22,341 nucleotides of DNA from JANQUM01 sp047630355 (lineage in GTDB: Bacteria; Bacteroidota; Bacteroidia; Cytophagales; Spirosomataceae), in the NCBI GenBank assembly GCA_047630355.1, contig JBLHXN010000058.1, positions 1 through 22,341 on the forward strand, in the 5' to 3' direction. The notes beneath the pieces are model-generated. The model was given only the letters and a program-made list of their open reading frames with translations, was not told the origin of the DNA and did no database searches. The number at the start of each line of letters is the position of its first letter. The stretch's first letter is position 1. Both the position numbers and the translations under genes were made by a program. Positions 8,621-16,992 of the stretch are shown piece after piece.

Positions 8621-8842
8621 GTTAAGGAAAAAAGGATTAACATTTTATGTGTTTGGAAAAATAGCAGCAGCTTTGTGCTTAAAACTTAACTTTTAACCCC
8701 TGATTCGCATTAAACATAGACTATTACATGCGATTTACCACGATAAATATCCTGGTTCAGAGTGAGCGGGAATGAAAGTTCCTATTGAAAATCTGGAATA
8801 AATGATAACCTTTTCGATTTCTTTCTTGAACTACCTTTTAAT

Positions 8843-9835
8843 TTAACAAGGCAGTTCAATAGAGTCTGGTTCTATAATTTCATAGGTGTCATTGTTTTCT
8901 AAAAAGCTATTGGGAGAATTGGGAAACGAAATGATTTTATCTTTTGTGATACCCCATGGCTTCCAATAATCTGTTAGCACCTGTGCGAACATATCATCAT
9001 CCCAACGGTCAAATAAAGGCTTATTCGCAGTACTGGTCAAAGGAATAGACTCTACAATTACTTTTTCTTCGGTTGACTGTATAGTATATTGAGCAAAATG
9101 ATTTAATAAATAATTAGCGTAAATGAATCTCGCACAAAGTTCTTCAAATTGAACGGGGTGTAGTGTTTTATTTAAGAACTTATCTGTCATTTCCTGTTGG
9201 TCAATACCAACTGCACCATTATCTTGTAAACAGGCTACGATTCCAAAGCCATTCATTCCTAAAGAAAAGTTCAGATTGGTGGGTTCGTCTTTATAATTAA
9301 ATACATCTTTAGCATACTTGATTTTAAAAACTCGGATGCTCCAGAGTTTTGGGCCTTTAAAATCCATTGGAACAACCAAAGATTGTAATATTAAATGAAG
9401 TTTTTCAAACCTATCTTGTAAGAATTCGGATAATTTAAATTCCTTCCCTTTTACAGTAGACTTTCTTCCTTCAATACTCATATCGTTGTATACAAGACCG
9501 AACATTAATTTAGCCATCCATTGGAATAGCTTTTCTTCCGGCAGTTTTTTTACGGCCTCAAACCCAGCCGTAAAAGCTTTTTCTATTTCTTCTTCTAAAG
9601 GATTTATAGCGTTTTCAATAACGGTAGGGGCACAGGGAATTTTGATATGCTGATACTGAATGCTGCTTTCATCTAATACTTTGAATGTTTTATCTCTTAA
9701 TGAATACCGATCCATAATCCATTCAGGAAAAACAAAGATTTCATCTTCTGGAGAATCCAAATGCTGACCAGTTAAGAAACACGTTTGTTTACTAAAATCA
9801 AACTTTTGGAAAGGGTTGTAAAGCTGTTTTACCAT
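8843..9835 (-). CDS. Orphan protein resembling an HNH-type family with an eroded metal site
   Basis: I do not recognise a named family for this 330-residue soluble protein. It has no signal peptide or membrane segment. Its first 120 residues recall HNH/treble-clef proteins in which a CxxCG knuckle is followed by an EHxxPxWL segment, then IPCCxxCNNxxLxxLE. Here the knuckle reads CFLTG (C19, with T22 where the second Cys would be). The EH pair is replaced within VFPEWI at 35-40, and the second knuckle reads IPCAPTVIENAINPLE at 66-81 with only C68 kept. The segment FQWMAKLMFGLVYND at 104-118 also fits that family layout. This comparison is from memory and is an inference. The remaining 200 residues show no motif I can name. 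The gene sits alone between the structured non-coding region and the IS4 relic, with an operator-like palindrome 79 bases upstream of the start. Confidence 0.75.
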   Translation of the reverse strand: MVKQLYNPFQKFDFSKQTCFLTGQHLDSPEDEIFVFPEWIMDRYSLRDKTFKVLDESSIQYQHIKIPCAPTVIENAINPLEEEIEKAFTAGFEAVKKLPEEKLFQWMAKLMFGLVYNDMSIEGRKSTVKGKEFKLSEFLQDRFEKLHLILQSLVVPMDFKGPKLWSIRVFKIKYAKDVFNYKDEPTNLNFSLGMNGFGIVACLQDNGAVGIDQQEMTDKFLNKTLHPVQFEELCARFIYANYLLNHFAQYTIQSTEEKVIVESIPLTSTANKPLFDRWDDDMFAQVLTDYWKPWGITKDKIISFPNSPNSFLENNDTYEIIEPDSIELPC

Positions 9836-9913
9836 AGTGGCAAAACTAATAATATAAACATTGCAAATCTAATCAATCGCATCCTTTTGCTTTATGCTAT
9901 TTTTGTATTCCAC

Positions 9914-9936
9914 ATCACGATTAATAATATCGTGAT
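9914..9936. promoter_or_regulatory. Operator-like palindrome
   Basis: ATCACGAT at 9914-9921 and ATCGTGAT at 9929-9936 are exact inverted repeats separated by 7 bases. The 8-7-8 layout suits a dimeric helix-turn-helix repressor. It lies upstream of the minus-strand gene starting at 9835 and also upstream of the plus-strand IS4 relic. No regulator gene is next to it. Confidence 0.5.
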
Positions 9937-10093
9937 TATACAATCCAACTTAAAAACGGTATTTGTATATTTTTGACTCAAGCAAAATAAAAGGTAAAGT
10001 ATAGGGGGAGCTTACATCGGGGTCTTCGACCACAAGTGTCGGGCATGATTTTTGATATGCCAAATATTATTTTAAAATTAGTTAATTTGGTTT

Positions 10094-11431
10094 ATGAAAG
10101 AACCGAAACTGACTGTCAAGTAGCTTTTGAATGGGATTCCGGCTGCTTATTTGGAAGAACTGGCTGATGTTTTCCAATCTGACCTGCACAGCAAGAAATT
10201 AAGTAGCCGAGAGATGTTCCATCTACTGCTTTTGGGCTTTTTTGATACCATGACATTAAGTTGGCGAGTATTAGAAGAACACTATAAAGGAACACTTTTT
10301 CAGACAGGGTTTTCCCCAACTTCGGGCGGCATTGACCATAGTTCACTCAACGAACGATTGGAAAAAATGCCTATTGAGTTTTTTGAGTAGTTGCTCCAAT
10401 TTAGCCTCTCTCTTTTAGAAAAATATTACACACTAAAAGATTATAAGCGGTACAATATTATCCGTTTTGACTCTACCTCAGTAACATTAAGTGCCAAGCT
10501 TCTTTCAGATGGATTGGCTGGTGCGGGCTACCCAAACAATAGTTCTAAACCTTGGAAGCAGGTTAAATTCAGTGTTGGGTTTAATGGTACTTGTGTTGTT
10601 AATGCCAAAGCATTTTTTGAGCAGGTTTACTATAGTGAAGATATCGCTCTTGCGGAAGTTATTTCAGAGACAAGTTTCAAGAAAAATGACGTCCTGGTGT
10701 TTGATAGGGGGCTTTCAGGCAAACAGCAGTTAAAAAAGCTAACTTTGGATAACATCAGTTTTGTGGACAGGCTCAAAACAAACACAGCATTCCAAGCGTG
10801 TGAGTCCTTGCCTTTTACCAAGCCACAGAAGAAAGAAAGCGACACCGTGGAAATCCTCGGAGACTCGTTGATCCATCGGATGGCCAATTTTCGAAAACCG
10901 ATGGATGTACTTTTCAGGCTGGTCACTTGCAGGATAAAAGAAACGAACGAGGAAATGTACCTGATTACTAATATGCTCAACGTATCGGCTTTAGAAGTTG
11001 CCGACATCCTGCGGATTGTTGGGTATTATACCAAACGGTGGGTCATTGAGCGTTTTTACTATATATTAAAAAGTGGGATGAACATTGAGAAAATACAGAT
11101 AGATGATTCTAAAAGGCTGAAAAACGTCTTGCAACTGTACTCCTTGATTGCATGGCACGTCTTAAAAGTCCATAAGCTTGGACAACAAGATTCTTAAGCC
11201 CCAGCAGTCGAATATTTTGAAGAAAGAAGCGTAGATCTACTACAAAAGGTGACAGGGAGGGAAATAAGTACCGTTTCAGAATTCATACAAGAACTCGTAC
11301 AGCTTGCCGGATTCCAACCAACTAACCAACAAAGACATCCCGGAGAAAAAACGCTCTGGCAGGAAATTGTAATATTCAACAACATTATTAAAGGATTCGA
11401 GGCCGCTGAAAAATTTTATGAGACAGGATAA
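10094..11431 (+). pseudogene. IS4-family transposase with three in-frame stop codons
   Basis: One reading frame runs from the ATG at 10094 to the TAA at 11429-11431, about 445 codons, and is broken by TAG at 10121-10123, TAG at 10388-10390 and TAA at 11195-11197. No frameshift is needed, since all segments share one frame. The catalytic core is recognisable: RFDSTSV (first Asp), VLVFDRGLSG (second Asp), and YTKRWVIERFYYILK. The last fits the IS4 signature Y-(2)-R-(3)-E-(6)-K exactly. The segment between the second and third stops (10391-11197) carries all catalytic residues, but the N-terminal DNA-binding part is cut off from it. All three stops could come from CAG or CAA by one C-to-T change, which is an inference. 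I could not define terminal inverted repeats with confidence. Confidence 0.88.
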
Positions 11432-11679
11432 GGGTTGAACCTTCGGACGAGTGTCACACGAGTTTTACGTAAACTTGTTACAAGCCAAAGTTATTATTCT
11501 CGAAGTTCTTGAACCTTACAAACGCTTTCCAAATATAACAGAAAAAAGAAATCTGCTAATCATTAGTTATATCGCAAGACGTATTGCAACATTCCGCACA
11601 AATATCCTGTTGCATTTCATAAAGATATTCAGGTTCTTTGAAACCGAGAACTTGTTTAAATAGAAAACCCAAATTCACC

Positions 11680-13323
11680 GTGAAAAAAATCTCCTTCCTG
11701 CTGTTATTTGTTGTAGTGGCTGCCTGTAAAAAACAACCCGCTGTAACTATTCCCGTTTGGGAAAAGTACGACCAGTCGCCATTGGTTAACGACAGCCAAA
11801 AGAACGAATCGGAGCGGATGAAGTACCAACTCGTGCAATCACGGGTGCGGGACAGAAACGAGATTTGGAAGAATATTGGAAACCAGCTTAACGACTTTTC
11901 GGAGAAAGAGTACGAAGAATTGCATCCGTTAATTTTCAATCAGGATATTCCCACAATGCAAAGCCACATTGTAAATGGTAAGCTGACTTACAAAAAGTTA
12001 ACGCAGTGGTATTTGTACCGAATCGTTCAATTTGAAAGCGATTCATCAAAATTCACCAATGCCGTTATTTCGCTCAATCCAAATGCCGTGCAAGAAGCGA
12101 TTAAAAAGGACAAAGAACGTGGAGCTTTACAACATCCAATCTTTGGAATGCCGATTTTGATTAAAGACAATATCGGTTCTGACGGAATGCCAACCACCGC
12201 CGGGGCGGTTGCGTTCTTAGATAATAATGCACCGGACGCATTCATCGTAAAACAGATTAAATCGAAGGGTGGAATCATTCTCGGAAAAACGAATTTAAGT
12301 GAATGGGCAAATTTCCTCTGTGGTGTTTGCCCGAACGGTTACAGTGCGGTTGGAGGTCAAACGCTCAATGCTTACGGTCGCGGAAAGATTGATACGGGTG
12401 GTTCGAGTTCGGGAAGTGGCGTAGCAATGGCGGCAAATTACGCAGCTGCGGCAATTGGAACGGAGACATCAGGGTCCATTCTTTCGCCCGCAAGCTCGAG
12501 TTCTTTAGTTGGCTTAAAACCTACCGTTGGTTTGTTGAGTAGGGGAGGCATCGTGCCGATTTCGTCCACGCTGGATACGCCCGGCCCGATGACCCGAAAT
12601 ATTACTGATAATGCTATTTTATTGTCGGCAATGACGGGTGAAGATCCAAAAGATATTGCCACGAAAAATAATCCAAAAGACCGCATTTACTTTGAAGACT
12701 TATCGGGGAATTCTTTATCGGGAATTCGTTTTGGGGCATTCAAAAATTTCATGGAAGATGAGCTCTACCAAATAGCGATTGAACAAATAAAAACGCTCGG
12801 TGGCGAAGTGATTGAGTTTGAAGCCCCTAAAATTGAGCTGAGAAAATTCCTGACGTTGTTAAACGGTGATATGTTTGTTGACTTACCTGATTATATTGAA
12901 AATTATGCTTCTGAGAAAGTAAAGGTTAAAAATAACGCCGACGTCATGATGTTTAACTTACAAGACTCTACAAAACGGAGTCCGTACGGTCAAGCCCGGT
13001 TTGAAGGCGTAGTAAACGAAAATGTTAGTAAGGGAGAACTTGATGTAGTCAGGTACTTCCTGCATACCGAAGGTAAAAGGTATTTCGAAACACCGATGGA
13101 TTCTTTAAACCTCGACGCCGTTTTGTCAATCAATAATTATTCGGCGGGCTTTGCGGCGGTTGCCAAATACCCCGCTATCACCATTCCGATGGGCTACGCC
13201 GAAGGAAATCAACCCGCTGGCATAACGCTTATTGTCCGTCCCTTTGAGGAGGGAAAACTGCTTAAAATGGGTTATGTTTATGAGCAGGCCACGAAGTTGA
13301 GAAAACCGCCAATCGGTTATTGA
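11680..13323 (+). CDS. Amidase-signature family lipoprotein
   Basis: A GTG at 11680 gives 547 residues and is the best start. It opens directly on a lipoprotein signal (KKISFLLLF, then the lipobox VVAAC with C16); a longer frame from TTG at 11638 would bury the signal. The amidase-signature core is present. K162 lies in ILIKDN, the GGSSSGSG loop is at 240-247 with the cis-Ser probably S242, and the nucleophile is probably S266 in GTETSGSI. The 24-residue spacing between S242 and S266 equals that of the family's Ser-Ser-Lys triad in fatty acid amide hydrolase. The enzyme should hydrolyse an amide bond while anchored to a membrane and facing the periplasm or the outside. The substrate is unknown, and names such as Asp/Glu-tRNA amidotransferase subunit A would be wrong here. 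Its stop overlaps the rnpA stop. Confidence 0.92.
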   Translation: MKKISFLLLFVVVAACKKQPAVTIPVWEKYDQSPLVNDSQKNESERMKYQLVQSRVRDRNEIWKNIGNQLNDFSEKEYEELHPLIFNQDIPTMQSHIVNGKLTYKKLTQWYLYRIVQFESDSSKFTNAVISLNPNAVQEAIKKDKERGALQHPIFGMPILIKDNIGSDGMPTTAGAVAFLDNNAPDAFIVKQIKSKGGIILGKTNLSEWANFLCGVCPNGYSAVGGQTLNAYGRGKIDTGGSSSGSGVAMAANYAAAAIGTETSGSILSPASSSSLVGLKPTVGLLSRGGIVPISSTLDTPGPMTRNITDNAILLSAMTGEDPKDIATKNNPKDRIYFEDLSGNSLSGIRFGAFKNFMEDELYQIAIEQIKTLGGEVIEFEAPKIELRKFLTLLNGDMFVDLPDYIENYASEKVKVKNNADVMMFNLQDSTKRSPYGQARFEGVVNENVSKGELDVVRYFLHTEGKRYFETPMDSLNLDAVLSINNYSAGFAAVAKYPAITIPMGYAEGNQPAGITLIVRPFEEGKLLKMGYVYEQATKLRKPPIGY

Positions 13324-13688
13324 AACCTTGCGAGTGATTTTTTCATAGCCCGTTCAATTTGTTTAAATTCAAGAATTTCGTTCGCGACGTAAACAAATCC
13401 AATATCCTTGGGAGGAGTATCGGAAAGAAATTCTTTGTTCAAACGGTAAGCTTCCCGAATTCTTCTTTTTAATAAATTTCGGTCAACGGCTCGTTTAAAT
13501 CGCCGTTTTGGAACGGAAATAAGAATTTGTGGAAGCGAACTTTCAGCATCTTGTCTTTTTAGATAAACCGCTTTTAGCGGATAGACCAGGAACGATTGAT
13601 TTTCGGAATTATTTCGGTTAAATAATCCGTCAATTGACTTGACGTGGCAGAGTCGTTCGCTTTTTCTGAAGGTTGGTTTTATCATCAA
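13317..13688 (-). CDS. rnpA: Ribonuclease P protein component
   Basis: This 123-residue basic protein is the protein subunit of RNase P, which helps the catalytic RNA bind precursor tRNAs and remove their 5' leaders. The conserved RNA-binding helix appears at about residues 61-82 as KRRFKRAVDRNLLKRRIREA, containing the family's RNR-type motif. The N-terminal FRKSERL is the usual opening segment. The length is normal for the family. It lies downstream of rpmH on the same strand, the usual order in bacteria, but 248 bases away and with a terminator-like hairpin between. Its last 7 bases overlap the end of the convergent amidase gene, so the two stop codons share TTATTGA. Confidence 0.95.
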   Translation of the reverse strand: MMIKPTFRKSERLCHVKSIDGLFNRNNSENQSFLVYPLKAVYLKRQDAESSLPQILISVPKRRFKRAVDRNLLKRRIREAYRLNKEFLSDTPPKDIGFVYVANEILEFKQIERAMKKSLARFQ

Positions 13689-13881
13689 GGAAATACTTCC
13701 GTAGGAGTAATATTTTAATAGAAAGCAGTAATCTAATAAAGTTTGAGTTCTATCGGAACGGCATGTAAAAGTATCGTACTTGCGGCACTAGATTGGCATG
13801 TTAAAAGATTTTGCTACGAATATTTTATCCCGATAGGATAATCCGCAAACTTCTTCAACAAATCTACTGATATTCACCTAA

Positions 13882-13910
13882 TAAAAAAACCACTCGTTTC
13901 GGAGTGGTTT
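13882..13910 (-). terminator. Rho-independent terminator after rpmH
   Basis: Read on the minus strand, AAACCACTC (complement of 13902-13910) pairs with GAGTGGTTT (complement of 13887-13895) around the loop CGAAAC. The second arm runs into an unbroken T tract followed by ATT. The hairpin begins 27 bases beyond the rpmH stop. Stem quality and T tract are both good. Confidence 0.85.
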
Positions 13911-13936
13911 CAAACAAAAATAATGCTATTTAAGGC

Positions 13937-14092
13937 TTATTTGTGCGTCTTTTCATCAGATACAGTAAGTTTCGTTCTACCTTTGGCACGACGATTTCTT
14001 ACTATGTTACGACCACCTGGAGTGGACATACGCTCACGGTATCCGTGCTTGTTCAGACGTTTTCTGTTCGATGGTTGGAAGGTACGTTTCAT
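13937..14092 (-). CDS. rpmH: 50S ribosomal protein L34
   Basis: This short gene encodes 51 residues beginning MKRTFQPSNRKRLNKHGY and ending in KTHK. The MKRTFQPS start, the HGYRERMSTPGGRN centre and the RRAKGRTKL segment are the L34 hallmarks. L34 is a small basic protein of the large ribosomal subunit. A consensus Bacteroidota promoter lies about 50 bases upstream, and a strong terminator lies 27 bases downstream, so it seems to be transcribed largely alone. The next gene on this strand is rnpA. Confidence 0.97.
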   Translation of the reverse strand: MKRTFQPSNRKRLNKHGYRERMSTPGGRNIVRNRRAKGRTKLTVSDEKTHK

Positions 14093-14141
14093 TATATTTG
14101 CGTTTTAATTTCTCGAATTCGTTTACAAATTTTTCGGGCTG

Positions 14142-14171
14142 CAAAGATAGGAACTCTATGGCAGACATCAA
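14142..14171 (-). promoter_or_regulatory. rpmH promoter (Bacteroidota type)
   Basis: On the minus strand the -7 box TATCTTTG is the complement of 14142-14149 and the -33 TTG is the complement of 14169-14171. The spacer is exactly 19 bases, matching the consensus TTG-N19-TAnnTTTG. It points at rpmH, whose start is at 14092. Confidence 0.8.
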
Positions 14172-14185
14172 AATATTAATAATAA

Positions 14186-15589
14186 ATGAACTATAAAATT
14201 ACTGTTGAAGACCCAAATAACAAATATATTACTGTTGAAGCAACGCTTCATCATAATAAAAACGAAGAAATAGAAGTGCAATTACCCGCTTGGAGACCGG
14301 GAAGATACGAACTTCAAAACTTTGCTAAGAATATTCAAGCCTTTGAAGCTTTCACAAAAGACGGAATTTCACTTCAAACTAAGAAGACAACCAAAGACCG
14401 CTGGTTTGTGGACGCCCAAGGTAATAGCGAGTTGGTGCTTAAATACAAATATTATGCAGACCAAACGGATGCGGGCGGTTCCTACGTGGATAAGAGTTTA
14501 CTTTACGTAAATCCAATCAATTGCTGCGTGTACGTTGAAGGCAGAATTGACGAAAAATGCACCGTTGCGGTTGAGGGACTTGAAAAACAAGAACTTGCCG
14601 GTGGCATGAAATCAACTTTCGAGAATGGTTTCCACCATTTTGATGCCGATGATTTTTATCATTTGACAGATTTGCCCTTTCTCCTCAGTGCAAAATTGCA
14701 GCACGAGGTGTACAAAGTAAATGACGTTCCGTTTCACATTTGGGTGGCGGGTCATTGTGAGATTCCGTGGGAACAGGTGTTAAATGATTTTCAGAAATTT
14801 ACCCAAACTCAATTTGATGTTTTCGGTGAATTTCCGGAACCTGATTATCATTTTCTGCTGTGGGCTTTGCCAACGGCGTACTATCACGGCGTGGAGCACC
14901 GGAACTCAACTATGATGGTTTTGGGGCCGGATACTCAGCCATTTGATGAAATATACGGGGATTTACTCGGTCTTGCATCGCACGAACTTTTTCACGCCTG
15001 GAATGTCTGCAAAATTCGTCCAACGGAATTAACTCCTTACGATTATACGAAAGAAAATTATTTCGAAACGTGCTTTGTTGCCGAAGGAATCACCACTTTT
15101 TACGGAGACTGGATGCTTTACCGTTCGGGAGTTTTTGACGAAAATCAATACAATAAAGAACTGGAAACCTGTTATCGAAGACATTTTGAAACCGCTGACG
15201 AAGCAACCCAATCGCTGACTGAATCTTCATTTGATTTGTGGCTGGACGGCTACGCCCGTAGTGTTCCAAACCGAAAAGTTTCGGTATATCATAAAGGAGC
15301 AATTTCCGCTCAAATACTGCAATTCCAGTTGGAGAAAGTTGGAAAATCACTCGATGATGTGATGCAATTGATGTGGGAACGGTTCGGCAAATCCTTTGTG
15401 GGTTACAAGTTTGACGATTATAAAACCTGTTGTGAAGAAGTTATCGGGTATGATTTAAGCGAATACTTTGATAAATGCATAACCGGAACGGAATCATTGT
15501 GGGAGGATGTCAATGGTCTCTTGCAACCACAAAACTTAACGTTAAATAAACAGCAAGACGGGCGGGTTACGTTGGAAGTGCTACCGTAA
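14186..15589 (+). CDS. M61 family metallopeptidase (glycyl aminopeptidase type), short form
   Basis: This 467-residue protein has the M61 N-terminal beta domain (about 1-160), with the segment LPAWRPGRYELQNFA that is typical of the family. The catalytic domain carries the zinc motif HELFHAW (H266, E267, H270), with the third ligand E300 in VAEGITTFYGDW. M61 enzymes are gluzincin-like aminopeptidases that prefer Gly or Ala at the N-terminus. No signal peptide is visible, so it should be cytoplasmic. Many M61 proteins carry a C-terminal PDZ domain and approach 600 residues. This one stops soon after the catalytic domain, so the PDZ is missing; the ending is clean and not followed by a readable PDZ in another frame. 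It is divergent from rpmH, with 93 bases between the starts. Confidence 0.92.
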   Translation: MNYKITVEDPNNKYITVEATLHHNKNEEIEVQLPAWRPGRYELQNFAKNIQAFEAFTKDGISLQTKKTTKDRWFVDAQGNSELVLKYKYYADQTDAGGSYVDKSLLYVNPINCCVYVEGRIDEKCTVAVEGLEKQELAGGMKSTFENGFHHFDADDFYHLTDLPFLLSAKLQHEVYKVNDVPFHIWVAGHCEIPWEQVLNDFQKFTQTQFDVFGEFPEPDYHFLLWALPTAYYHGVEHRNSTMMVLGPDTQPFDEIYGDLLGLASHELFHAWNVCKIRPTELTPYDYTKENYFETCFVAEGITTFYGDWMLYRSGVFDENQYNKELETCYRRHFETADEATQSLTESSFDLWLDGYARSVPNRKVSVYHKGAISAQILQFQLEKVGKSLDDVMQLMWERFGKSFVGYKFDDYKTCCEEVIGYDLSEYFDKCITGTESLWEDVNGLLQPQNLTLNKQQDGRVTLEVLP

Positions 15590-15601
15590 TTTGTACTTTT
15601 G
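15572..15601 (+). promoter_or_regulatory. mgtE promoter (Bacteroidota type)
   Basis: TTG at 15572-15574 and TACTTTTG at 15594-15601 are separated by exactly 19 bases and match TTG-N19-TAnnTTTG. The -33 part lies inside the last codons of the M61 gene. The mgtE start is 34 bases beyond the -7 box. Confidence 0.75.
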
Positions 15602-15635
15602 TAAAAAAGCCCACCTCTTTTAAATTGCCGCTCGG

Positions 15636-16991
15636 ATGACGTTTGAATTGACCAAAGAATTTATAGAAGACTTAGAACGCAAAATTGAAGGAAATGATAA
15701 CGAAAGTTTAGTCGCGATTCTGGATGAACTATATCCGGCTGATATTGCTAGTATTTTGTACGAACTGGACGGTGACGATGCTTATTCTTTGTTTCAACTT
15801 ATTCCTAATATTGATGAAGCCGCCGAAGTGCTTTCCAGTATTGATTCTGACGACCGGAGTAAGTTTGTCAGGGAGCATTTTACCATCGAGAAAATTGCCC
15901 GATACGTTAATCTATTCGACTCCGATGACGCTGTCGATTTACTCAATGATCAAAAAATTGAAGTTCGGGAAAAAGTAATTGCGATATTGCCCGACCGTGA
16001 ACAGGCTCGTTTTATCATTGATTTAATGCATTACCCCGAAGATGTGGCGGGCGGTTTGATGCAGAAAGAGTTAGTGAAGGTAAAGATGTCGCAAACGGTG
16101 AGCGAGTGCATCGAGGAAATCAGAAACCAACTGGACGAAGTTGATAAAGTGTACGCCGTTTATGTGGTGGACGAAGAGAACGTTCTCAAAGGAATTGTGT
16201 CGTTAAAGCAAATTGTTCTTGCCCAAAAAGACACAAAAATAGAAAGTCTTTATAACGAAGACATCGTATTCGTAGAAACCACCCGACCGGGCGAAGAAGT
16301 GGCAGACTTGATGCAGCGTTACGATTTAGAAGCACTTCCTGTAGTGAATACTTTGGGGCGGCTTCTGGGAAGGATTACTATTGACGACGTACTTGACTTT
16401 GTGACCGAACAAGCCGAAGAGGATATGCAGGCAGTTACGGGTATTTCGGGTGAAGCCGACGAAGATGACACCGTTTGGGAAATTGCAAAAACCCGCTTGC
16501 CGTGGCTTGTAGTGGGTGTTTTGGGAAGTTTGATGGCAGCCACGGTTATCAAAGGTTTTGAGGAAACACTCATAAAAATAACCGCTTTGGCGATGTTCAT
16601 TCCCATTATGGGTTCAACGGGTGGAAACGTGGGGATTCAAACCTCTTCATTAATTGTGCAAAGCCTTGCCGAACGCTCAGGGATTACTCCTACGCTCGGA
16701 GAACGACTATTTAAGGTGTTGAAAGTTGCGTTGCTGAACGGTCTCGTAATTGGTATTTTAACGGGATTTTATGTGTATGCCATAGGTGAACCAACGCTTT
16801 TTTGGGTGATCGGGCTTTCCTTATTGGCGGTTGTATTATTGGCATCGTTTATGGGAACCGTTACGCCAATTGTCTTGGATAAAATTGGGGTGAATCCTGC
16901 CGTGGCTTCGGGGCCTTTTATTACTACGGCAAATGACCTTATTGGAATCGGAACGTATTTTCTGATTGCCAATGCTTTGCTCAATATTTGA
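15636..16991 (+). CDS. mgtE: Magnesium transporter MgtE
   Basis: This 451-residue protein has the standard MgtE layout. An acidic helical N domain (about 20-130) includes the DELYPADIASILYELD segment. Two CBS domains (about 135-255) follow, the first beginning near GGLMQKELVKV and the second near ALPVVNTLGRLLGRI. A linker then leads to five membrane helices from about 285. The pore motifs GSTGGNVGIQ and PAVASGPFITTANDLIG are present, the latter containing the conserved Asp that coordinates Mg2+. The channel works as a homodimer in the inner membrane, and the N and CBS domains close it when cytosolic Mg2+ is high. Nothing appears truncated. Its own promoter overlaps the end of the preceding peptidase gene. 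It ends 1 base before the remains of the convergent DUF3298-type gene. Confidence 0.96.
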   Translation: MTFELTKEFIEDLERKIEGNDNESLVAILDELYPADIASILYELDGDDAYSLFQLIPNIDEAAEVLSSIDSDDRSKFVREHFTIEKIARYVNLFDSDDAVDLLNDQKIEVREKVIAILPDREQARFIIDLMHYPEDVAGGLMQKELVKVKMSQTVSECIEEIRNQLDEVDKVYAVYVVDEENVLKGIVSLKQIVLAQKDTKIESLYNEDIVFVETTRPGEEVADLMQRYDLEALPVVNTLGRLLGRITIDDVLDFVTEQAEEDMQAVTGISGEADEDDTVWEIAKTRLPWLVVGVLGSLMAATVIKGFEETLIKITALAMFIPIMGSTGGNVGIQTSSLIVQSLAERSGITPTLGERLFKVLKVALLNGLVIGILTGFYVYAIGEPTLFWVIGLSLLAVVLLASFMGTVTPIVLDKIGVNPAVASGPFITTANDLIGIGTYFLIANALLNI

Positions 16992-16992
16992 G

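Larger units (their letters stand above)
7844..8842. other. 1-kb gene-poor region rich in secondary structure
   Basis: No confident protein gene fits these 999 bases. A short plus-strand reading frame of 30 codons (8152-8244) begins at an ATG that overlaps the stop of a preceding 60-codon frame (TGATG). It is followed by a terminator-like hairpin, so it may be the tail of a decayed gene. From 8316 to 8620 there are several strong hairpins and an inverted duplicated module, listed separately. An imperfect palindrome TTAAAACTTAACTTTTAA lies at 8679-8696. The rest, 8700-8842, shows nothing I can name. Confidence 0.5.

Noticed and set aside
7844..8842. Retron-type or CRISPR-type locus
   Set aside because: There is no reverse transcriptase or cas gene, and no regularly spaced direct repeats.
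9841..9848. TAGTTTTG on the minus strand, a perfect -7 box just upstream of the 8843-9835 gene
   Set aside because: It would place the transcript start on the start codon, and no TTG lies at a suitable distance upstream.
10020..10061. Possible left terminal repeat of the IS4 relic, matched with about 11440-11470
   Set aside because: Only short shared strings such as AGTGTC could be aligned, partly in direct orientation, which is not enough to call an inverted repeat.
10094..11431. Reassigned stop codons as an explanation for the stops in the transposase
   Set aside because: Ordinary genes in the window end at TAA and TGA, and the other broken gene also has frameshifts, so decay is simpler.
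11451..11663. 70-codon plus-strand open frame between the IS4 relic and the amidase
   Set aside because: It begins at a GTG in the insertion-sequence edge and resembles no known protein.
14093..14100. TATATTTG as a -7 box for the M61 gene
   Set aside because: The nearest TTG gives a spacer of only 15 bases, and the start codon is 85 bases away.
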